From: Tritrichomonas musculus | Taxonomy: Eukaryota; Parabasalia; Tritrichomonadida; Tritrichomonadidae | NCBI GenBank assembly: GCA_039105265.1 | Contig: JAPFFF010000018.1 | Span: forward strand, 2,728,001 to 2,792,000 | Reading direction: 5' to 3' | Length of the DNA stretch: 64,000 nt | In this document: positions 57,452-64,000 of the stretch, piece after piece | Numbering within the stretch: the stretch's first letter is position 1 | Layout: each line of letters starts with the position of its first letter | Notes under the pieces: model-generated | Databases searched by the model: none | Told to the model about the DNA's origin: nothing | Seen by the model: the letters and a program-made list of their open reading frames with translations, nothing else | Program-made: the position numbers and the translations under genes

Positions 57452-57493
57452 TTTTGAATTTGAATCAAATAACGACCAAAATTTTAAAATGAG
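57452..57493. promoter_or_regulatory. 42-bp shared promoter between divergent genes
   Basis: Only 42 bp separate the two start codons. The sequence contains TTTGAATTTGAATCAAAT, which presents a TTCAAA-type Inr on the minus strand and GAATCAAAT on the plus strand, so two overlapping initiators are plausible. Confidence 0.5.
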
Positions 57494-59281
57494 ATGAATC
57501 AGACTGGTCTTTCTCAGTCGATGCAACCATTGATTACCTCAAGTCTTCTCTCATCTCCTCCAACTGAAGATGAATGGCTTCGATTATGTCTTCCTAATTT
57601 TCCTTCATCAGTCAAATTTTTCAATACCAACCAAATCCCTTATATTTTTGCGGTTTCTCCACTCAAAGCTAAGCCAGAAATTCCAGATTGTCCGCCAAAA
57701 TGTTTAATTCCTCGATGTAAAAAGTGTGGAGCATTACCTTCCAAATTTGTTAAAATTTCATCTATTTATTGGAAATGCCCAATTTGTGATAACGATAATG
57801 CCAGACGTGTATCAAATTATCTACCGGATTTTGCGGAATATGATATTATAGTTGAAAAATCTCGCAATAAAAAGCCTCTTTTCCTTTTTGTTTTCCAGAA
57901 TTCAATATTTTTTGCTAATGAGGCTTCACGAACTTCTATTGGTAAAACTTTAGATACTTGGTCTCATTCGCTGAGAACAGATGTAGCTTTAGTATCAGTA
58001 GATCAAAATATTACAGTATTTAATTTAAAAGAACCATCATCACATACTTATATTGATCCTGAAGATGATTATTTTAAAATTCCAAAATGTAATTCTAAGA
58101 AAGCTAATTTCGAAAAATGTTTAAAAACGCTTTCACCTACGTTTTGCCCGAAAGAACAATTTTTTGTCCATTTACAGAGAATAATGTCTATAATTAATCG
58201 GAAAAGTGTATGCTTGTGTATTTTTGCTGATTTAATTAAGGAACCAGAAGAGTTCGATCCCCCTTTCAAAGAAATGCTTGAAAGCAGAAGATTCTCAATT
58301 CATCTTTTTTCTGAAAAATCAGCAATTTGTCCAAAGTTTGTTCATTATTGTGATAGAATTCGACTTATGCAGCACGATTGTCCGCACCTTGTTGCTCCAC
58401 AACTGCTCAAATTTTTGAATTCAGGCTTTATATTTGAAGCAACGACTTTTGTATATCATCCTCCATCTTTTGACTTAGAACAAATATGCTCCAGGAAAAA
58501 TGTTATTGGCTCAAAAGTCACGTTGCCAGCTTTAGATGGTCAATCATGTATTATTCCACAGTTTAAAATGAGATATTCTCCCCAAAAATCTTTAATCTCT
58601 TTTCAGATCAATGTACATGGAAGACTTCCAGACGGAACTAATTTAATAAGATCCTTAAATTTTGTTACAAGACCGATTGCAAACATCGAAAAATTTGATG
58701 GTGTTTTATTTGGTTGTTACATTGCCAGGAAAATAGCCATAAGTGCCTATTTCGAGACGATTGAATCGGCATATAAAGATTTTCACGATGAATGTATAAA
58801 TCTCATATCAGCGTGGTCGAGTGAAGGTATTTATCGAAGATCAATATTAAACATATTCAGAGATGTACCACTTTTACTTTATGCATTAAAAAATAGCGAT
58901 TTGTTTCGAAAAGGAGCCAGTGAAACCCAGATTAATGCAATGGTTATTAATTTAATGAGTTCTTCAATCGAAGAGATCCGGAGGATGCTCTATCCAATCA
59001 TGATTTTACCACCATTAAACTTTCCCCATAGACTTCAGATGCTTTCAATTGACCAATTTAAGCTCATTATATTTCTGTTTGCTTATGAAGGGATTGCTGT
59101 TGCACTTGATGATAAAGATTACATTGATCAAATTCAATCAATTTCATTGAAGTATTCTTTACCAATCACACTTTATACTAATATAAATGTTGCAAAGAAG
59201 TTTTTAATTGAAGATAATCCAATGACTTTTGCTCAATGGGCAGAAAAGCTGGAAGTTGAAGTTAATGGAAGACGTTTTTAG
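57494..59281 (+). CDS. SEC24: Sec24-like COPII coat subunit
   Basis: The 595-residue protein matches the Sec24 layout though it is short (usual 750-1100 residues). The Sec23/Sec24 zinc finger is RCKKC then WKCPIC (about 74-97). The trunk (about 110-340) includes VALVSVDQNITVFNL, matching the VGFxTFDSxIHFYxL strand. The helical domain has SAYKDFHDECINLISAW and DVPLLLYALKNSDLFRKG, corresponding to the Sec24 ACxxLLxxY and LPLYVLALLKxxAFR segments. YPIMILPPL begins the gelsolin-like part. It should select cargo at ER exit sites with Sec23/Sar1. The N-terminal disordered region of other Sec24s is almost absent. It is divergently transcribed from the cathepsin B-like gene. Confidence 0.8.
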   Translation: MNQTGLSQSMQPLITSSLLSSPPTEDEWLRLCLPNFPSSVKFFNTNQIPYIFAVSPLKAKPEIPDCPPKCLIPRCKKCGALPSKFVKISSIYWKCPICDNDNARRVSNYLPDFAEYDIIVEKSRNKKPLFLFVFQNSIFFANEASRTSIGKTLDTWSHSLRTDVALVSVDQNITVFNLKEPSSHTYIDPEDDYFKIPKCNSKKANFEKCLKTLSPTFCPKEQFFVHLQRIMSIINRKSVCLCIFADLIKEPEEFDPPFKEMLESRRFSIHLFSEKSAICPKFVHYCDRIRLMQHDCPHLVAPQLLKFLNSGFIFEATTFVYHPPSFDLEQICSRKNVIGSKVTLPALDGQSCIIPQFKMRYSPQKSLISFQINVHGRLPDGTNLIRSLNFVTRPIANIEKFDGVLFGCYIARKIAISAYFETIESAYKDFHDECINLISAWSSEGIYRRSILNIFRDVPLLLYALKNSDLFRKGASETQINAMVINLMSSSIEEIRRMLYPIMILPPLNFPHRLQMLSIDQFKLIIFLFAYEGIAVALDDKDYIDQIQSISLKYSLPITLYTNINVAKKFLIEDNPMTFAQWAEKLEVEVNGRRF

Positions 59282-59560
59282 AGAAAAAAAAAAGAAAGTT
59301 ATTAATATTATGTTTTTTCTATCTCTTGTAATTTAATAAAATAAATCTTTCTAATTTTATTCTGCTCAAATATTTTTATATGTAATTATGTAATTTTGCT
59401 ATTTAAATATTGATCATGCCATCTAAATATAGCCATTTTGTTTAAGTATCTACCAGCAATCAATATTTGGAGTAAGAAATTGAAGAACGCTTCTTTGATT
59501 CATTGAAGAACTAGTTAAAAATTATTGAATTTTTATTTGGTCTTTTGTTTTATTTTAATA
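59282..59560. other. AT-rich gap
   Basis: Nothing recognised. Confidence 0.4.
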
Positions 59561-59803
59561 ATGACTTACAATGGACCCCAGTTGCCAGTATATAAAATAG
59601 CAATTATAGTTCCAAAGGTACCAATTGATAATAATGCTCCACCTCGCCGTCCAGCCCCTCAGCCTCGAGCTACGCCAGCTCCTACATATTCAAAGCCGAG
59701 TGTAGCTGTTGATAAAACTCGTATTAATTTTGAGAATTATATGAGAATGTGCGAAGGACTTGATTATCTTGAAGCAAAAGAAAGAGAGCCATTTCCTCAA
59801 TAA
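59561..59803 (+). CDS. Small proline-rich hypothetical protein
   Basis: The 80-residue product begins MTYNGPQLPVYKIAIIVPK. It has a Pro/Ala/Arg-rich middle (APPRRPAPQPRATPAPTYSK) and a C-terminal helix-like NFENYMRMCEGLDYLEAK. Codon use and composition differ from the AT-rich flanks, which supports a real gene. No family recognised; PPRRP could bind SH3- or profilin-type partners. The frame extends 12 codons upstream only to a TTG, so I start at 59561. Confidence 0.6.
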   Translation: MTYNGPQLPVYKIAIIVPKVPIDNNAPPRRPAPQPRATPAPTYSKPSVAVDKTRINFENYMRMCEGLDYLEAKEREPFPQ

Positions 59804-60391
59804 TGAAAATTATATTTTAATGATAACAGATAGATTTCTTGATTTTTGTGGAATATAGATTGATTGATGTGCATTTATATATAATTTTTTTGTTTTTCTT
59901 AATATTATATAAAAAATAGTGTTCATGTTTATATTTTTTTTTGTAATTTTGTTAAATGGGGAAGAAAAAAAGTAAAAGATGTGGTTATATAAAAAATCCA
60001 TGCATTTGGTAAGCAGATAAAATTAGCAAATAGTTAATCAAGATATTAATGATTTAATTTAAAATCTTCAAATCAAATTAATTTTTAAAAAGTTTATTTT
60101 TGAAATTATGGCATTATTAATGTAAAATTTCTAACATTCGTTTGGTGATTTTCAAGATAAATATATGATAAAAAAAAAGGAAATATTTATTCACAATTTT
60201 TCTTTAACATTGTTTTTATATAGCAAATTGAAGAAAAAATCAATAAATAAGTAGAAAAAGCAAAACTTATTATACTCTCAGATAATCCACTTATTCAGAT
60301 AAATTCTATTCAAATTTTTGTTTATCGTTGTTTTTATAAATCATGATTTGTGTGAATAATATAACATTTCATTTTTTATTATTTATATATT
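59804..60391. other. AT-rich gap of about 590 bp
   Basis: Nothing recognised. TTTCATTTTTTATT lies 30 bp before the next ATG as a possible Inr. Confidence 0.4.
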
Positions 60392-60694
60392 ATGTCTGGA
60401 CAACCTACAGTTGAAGAACTTCAAAAAACCCTTGCCGAACTTCAACAAGAAAATAAAATTCTTCATAATACTTGTGACCAATTAAACAGAGTACTTGATG
60501 AGACAGTTGGAAAACTCAACGCACTTGAAGAAGAGCATAAAGTTTTAAGAAATACATGTAAACAACTTGTTAAAGCTGTCGATGATACATATGAAAAGTT
60601 AGGAGAAGAAAAGCAAGAAAATCAAATTCTCCATCATACATGTGACGAATTGAATAAATTACTTGATGCAGAATATCTCAAAAATAAAAAATAA
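60392..60694 (+). CDS. Short coiled-coil protein of three internal repeats
   Basis: The 100-residue protein is helical throughout. It consists of about three 32-34-residue repeats with shared LHNTCDQLNRVLDETVGKL, LRNTCKQLVKAVDDTYEKL and LHHTCDELNKLLD pieces. Each unit carries a Thr-Cys pair at the same place and leucines in heptad positions, so an oligomeric coiled coil with aligned cysteines is likely. I know no named family. Regular codon use suggests active expression. Confidence 0.7.
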   Translation: MSGQPTVEELQKTLAELQQENKILHNTCDQLNRVLDETVGKLNALEEEHKVLRNTCKQLVKAVDDTYEKLGEEKQENQILHHTCDELNKLLDAEYLKNKK

Positions 60695-61270
60695 GATTAG
60701 TAAACATTGTAAAATATAAAAATCAAAAAAAAAATAAAATTTAATATCTTATTAATAACACTCATTATTTATTTAACAAATAATTTTGTTAATTCTTAAT
60801 TTGGAAGTTTGTATAAAATTGGCAAACGGAAGTTAGATCATAGTTGAATTAAAAGATGAAATAATTTTAATTAAAAGTTGAAGGTTGTTTGATTTTCAAA
60901 CTTCATATATAAAATAAGAATTGCATAGAATAAAGATAAGATCTATTCAGTAAAGCATTAGAACTTGTTTGAAAAAATATTTATGAAATAAAAAATATAT
61001 ATAAGTATTTGGGTATAATAAACTTAATAATAAGTATTGATTTACTAGCAGTGTTGAGATTTGGAACCAAGATGTTGAAATGAGTCAAATAAGCTATTAG
61101 AATAATGAGTCAAAAATTAAATTTTAGAGAGTAAAAATAATTATAAATTGAATAAAAAGCAGTAGCCCAGCGAGCGGTTTAAAAACTTGGAGCTAATATG
61201 TTGAAATGAATCAAATAAATTGTTAAATAAAATTGAGAGAAAGAAATTTTTATTAAAAATTTATTTGAAT
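60695..61270. repeat. Gap with a degenerate duplication
   Basis: Segments at about 61046-61140 and 61165-61255 share TTGGAACCAAGATGTTGAAA or TTGGAGCTAATATGTTGAAA, then TGAGTCAAATAA or TGAATCAAATAA and a GAGAG-type tail. The similarity is visible but weak. The segment just precedes the foldback element. Confidence 0.4.
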
Positions 61271-63204
61271 TATAGTTGGTGGAAAAAACTGCGTTTTGAG
61301 GACAAAACTATGTTTTCTCGATGAATATTCAATATTTTTTAATAAAAGTTATATATAATCACATTTCATATTAATACAAATCTATATACAGGTTTTTATC
61401 AATTTTATTGAACTTAAGCTTTGATAATATTATAATAAAAATTATTTTATAACATCAACATTTTTTTAATATTTCCTAATTTTTAAATTATCACTTGGAT
61501 ATACTATAAAATGGATAAAATATTTTTTAACAAATGTTGTTCAGTAAGGGAAAAAAATCGATTTTTAAAAGATTTTTTAATATTCACTTCACCACTATAA
61601 TTCTTTTTATATCACATTTCAGTTTTTATATAGGAAAATGGATTTTTAAAAACGCATTTTCATTTCATTAAAACATATTATTGTTTAATGATATCCTGCT
61701 ATTACTTTATTGATAAAATAAAATTACTGAAATAGTCATTTGATATTAAGATAAATTGTTTTTAATATTTTTTTTAATAACTTTTTTTTTCAACTTAAAT
61801 TTCTCTATGATAGATTTATCAACCAAATTTACTACTAATATAATATATATCTACATATTATATATTATCAGATTTTAATAATAAATCCTCTGTAAATTAC
61901 TCCCTCATGTTAGAAATTAAATTGCAACTTTGGTTAAAAATATCATTGATTTTACATAATGTGTATGGAATTTTCGTATAACAATTATAAAATATATATA
62001 ATATTAGTATCTATATGTTTTTACACAGCCAAATCTGGCAAATCATTTATAGGTCACTTGGTTGAAAAGATGAAGAATCAAAATTAATCTACTTTATTTT
62101 TTTCTACCAAAGAATTAAATTGATCTAATTTTTTGTAGAAACTAATAATATTCAAATATAAATATGAATATGATATTATCATTCAATAATATATTATATT
62201 GGTCATTTTTAGGAAGATGATTAAAAATTTTTTTTGTGTGCTTTTCTCAAGGAATAAGTGTAATCGTATAAATTTATCTATATATATTTATTATTGACAT
62301 GTAATGTTATCCTAAATATTAAAGTTATTAAATATTTCTTTTTAAAAATTCTTACAAAACTTTGTTTAAATTTATATTCAAAAAACACTAATATTTTTAG
62401 ACATAATCAATATTTGATTATAATATTTATAATATACATGTTACATTTGATATTATAAATATTTTCACTTCAAAAAATGCAATTTACTATTTTTTTCCTA
62501 TGAAAAATTAGTTTTTTCAAATTTTTTTGAAAGTATTTTTTAGCATGAATAACTTGATGGTTATTAAATATATAATAATTTTAACATTCTATTTATTATT
62601 TTAATAGAATAATATATAATATCTATTTTTTTAATAATGATAATCAATTAGATATATCGAGGAAAATGCTTTTTTGTTTCCCTTAGCATTTGAAAAGAAA
62701 AAAAAATACAATTTCAACTAAAATTCTAAAAAAAAAATAACTTTTCAGTAATTTTATTTTATCAATAAAGTAATAGCAGGATATCATTAAACAATAATAT
62801 GTTTTAATGAAATGAAAATGCGTTTTTAAAAATCCATTTTCCTATATAAAAACTGAAATGTGATATAAAAAGAATTATAGTGGTGAAGTGAATATTAAAA
62901 AATCTTTTAAAAATCGATTTTTTTCCCTTACTGAACAACATTTGTTAAAAAATATTTTATCCATTTTATAGTATATCCAAGTGATAATTTAAAAATTAGG
63001 AAATATTAAAAAAATGTTGATGTTATAAAATAATTTTTATTATAATATTATCAAAGCTTAAGTTCAATAAAATTGATAAAAACCTGTATATAGATTTGTA
63101 TTAATATGAAATGTGATTATATATAACTTTTATTAAAAAATATTGAATATTCATCGAGAAAACATAGTTTTGTCCTCAAAACGCAGTTTTTTCCACCAAC
63201 TATA
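61271..63204. mobile_element. Foldback element with 462-bp inverted repeats
   Basis: The left arm (61271-61732) and right arm (62743-63204) are inverse copies of exactly equal length (462 bp); reading them side by side I found no difference. They enclose a 1010-bp AT-rich spacer without a credible ORF. The outer ends are TATAGTTGGTGGAAAAAAC and its inverse. No convincing target duplication was found; TA or a longer AT word is possible. Near-identity of the arms implies recent origin or continuing gene conversion. It could be a non-autonomous DNA transposon such as a Foldback or Maverick-derived element. Its right end is 117 bp before the next gene. Confidence 0.8.
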
Positions 63205-63320
63205 TAATAGTTTTAGTCAAGAGATTTTTGAAATAAAAAAAACAAAAAGTCTTCTGGCATCTTACATATTCTTTATACAAAAAGTTCATTCAAAATTCAA
63301 TTTTTTTTTTTTTTTCTAAG

Positions 63321-64000
63321 ATGAATGAAAATGATGAAGAAAATCAAGTAACCTCAATTAACTTGAATGACTTTGAAGAAGAAGAAGACGAATCGCCAAC
63401 AGAAATCAAAATCACGTTGTTATCTGGGAAGTCATATGAAGTAGAATATATGCAATTATTTAAATATTCTAAAATAGTCAAAGAACAATACCCATTTAAA
63501 ATAGCCAAAGCAGGTGATTTTTCATATTTAATTCAGGAACAGCAGCAAAAATATAATATCGATGAAAAAAATATTATTCAATTTTTCAGACTTATTCAAG
63601 AAATGAATGTCAATTTATCCATCGACAATGTTTTTGATTTATGGGCTCTTTCAATTATCCTTGAAGTCAGCAGGCTCAAAAAACTAATTTCAAAATTTAT
63701 AAAAAAAAACGAAAATGACGTTAATTTTCTCTCAAAATTGTTTGTTGTCAAAGATTCTCAGCAATACGATGATTTACAAGAATTCAGTGAAATTAAAATT
63801 AATATTGAAGAGCAATTAATAAAGAAAATTGAAGATTGCCTTCAAAGTCCAAATTTTGAAAAATTGCCAATTCCCGTTGTTTATCGAATCGTCGAAAAAA
63901 GTGACCCCGAATCATATACGAGTGACTCTTTATACAATTTCATTTCAAAATCAACTGAAGAACGATATGTGCTGTTTCCATTCATCAGATTTGAGTCACT
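63321..64000 (+). CDS. BTB/BACK-like trichomonad protein, N-terminal part (partial)
   Basis: From an ATG at 63321 the frame is open to the right edge (226 complete codons). After an acidic N-terminus (FEEEEDESPTE) comes KITLLSGKSYEVEYMQLFKY, a segment with the strand-helix pattern of a BTB fold. Next comes a helical part with DLWALSIILEVSRLKKLI, as in BTB/BACK proteins where the chain is checked by a cluster of leucines. LPIPVVYRIVEKSDPESYTS, then LYNFISKS and ERYVLFPFIRFESL, resembles the block that precedes repeats in a large trichomonad family. Function unknown; the C-terminal half is outside the window. Confidence 0.6.
   Translation, partial: MNENDEENQVTSINLNDFEEEEDESPTEIKITLLSGKSYEVEYMQLFKYSKIVKEQYPFKIAKAGDFSYLIQEQQQKYNIDEKNIIQFFRLIQEMNVNLSIDNVFDLWALSIILEVSRLKKLISKFIKKNENDVNFLSKLFVVKDSQQYDDLQEFSEIKINIEEQLIKKIEDCLQSPNFEKLPIPVVYRIVEKSDPESYTSDSLYNFISKSTEERYVLFPFIRFES

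Noticed and set aside
61733-62742. Spacer of the foldback element as a possible gene
   Set aside because: Frequent stops in all frames by inspection; no ORF of useful length.
61271-63204. Maverick/Polinton identity of the foldback element
   Set aside because: Ends of AG...CT type could be read, but no 6-bp target duplication and no Maverick gene is present, so I kept the neutral term foldback element.

Overview
The window looks like a chromosomal segment of a trichomonad protist (Parabasalia), more probably a Tritrichomonas-like species than a bacterium or virus. Reasons seen in the sequence: very AT-rich intergenic DNA, intron-less eukaryotic genes on both strands, and start codons closely preceded by TCA-type initiator (Inr) elements such as TTCAAATG, TCATTTGCCAAAATG and TCATTATTCAATG. 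The proteins are eukaryotic families common in trichomonads: Sel1-repeat kinases, ankyrin proteins, BTB-like proteins, cathepsin B-like peptidases and PPP phosphatases. Species identity is inference.

Layout. 1-5983 (-): first 1994 residues of a dynein heavy chain, open at the left edge. 5984-11301: transposon-rich gap with a frameshifted mariner, a mariner-like non-autonomous element and a decayed DDE transposase. 11302-16452: PPP phosphatase, coiled-coil protein, ArfGAP, small JTB-like membrane protein. 16453-19600: gap with three nested inverted-repeat elements. 19601-29311: CacyBP/SIP-like protein, CPSF-A/DDB1-like propeller protein, degenerate kinesin-like protein, ankyrin protein. 29791-41159: short orphan ORF, Myb-like/kinase fusion, uridine-kinase family protein, dead PPP phosphatase, 1894-residue repeat protein with a P-loop ATPase domain. 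41664-47697: MPDU1, a membrane-anchored protein, a MyTH4-RhoGAP protein, a La-related protein. 47890-49710: non-autonomous element with a TTAA-flanked element inside. 49851-60694: membrane protein, Nedd8-type E2, pseudokinase/Sel1 protein, WD40 protein, cathepsin B-like peptidase, Sec24, two small proteins. 60695-63320: a 1.93 kb foldback element with 462-bp arms. 63321-64000: start of a BTB-like gene.

The strongest theme is cytoskeletal and signalling proteins that keep a family fold but have lost catalytic residues: dynein without AAA1 and AAA2 P-loops, a kinesin motor without P-loop or switches, a PPP phosphatase without metal ligands, a kinase with HGN in place of HRD, and a RhoGAP without its arginine finger. 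The second theme is nested, mostly non-autonomous inverted-repeat elements in the gaps. No tRNA, rRNA or CRISPR array was recognised. The two genes at the window edges (dynein and BTB-like) were read directly from the nucleotides.
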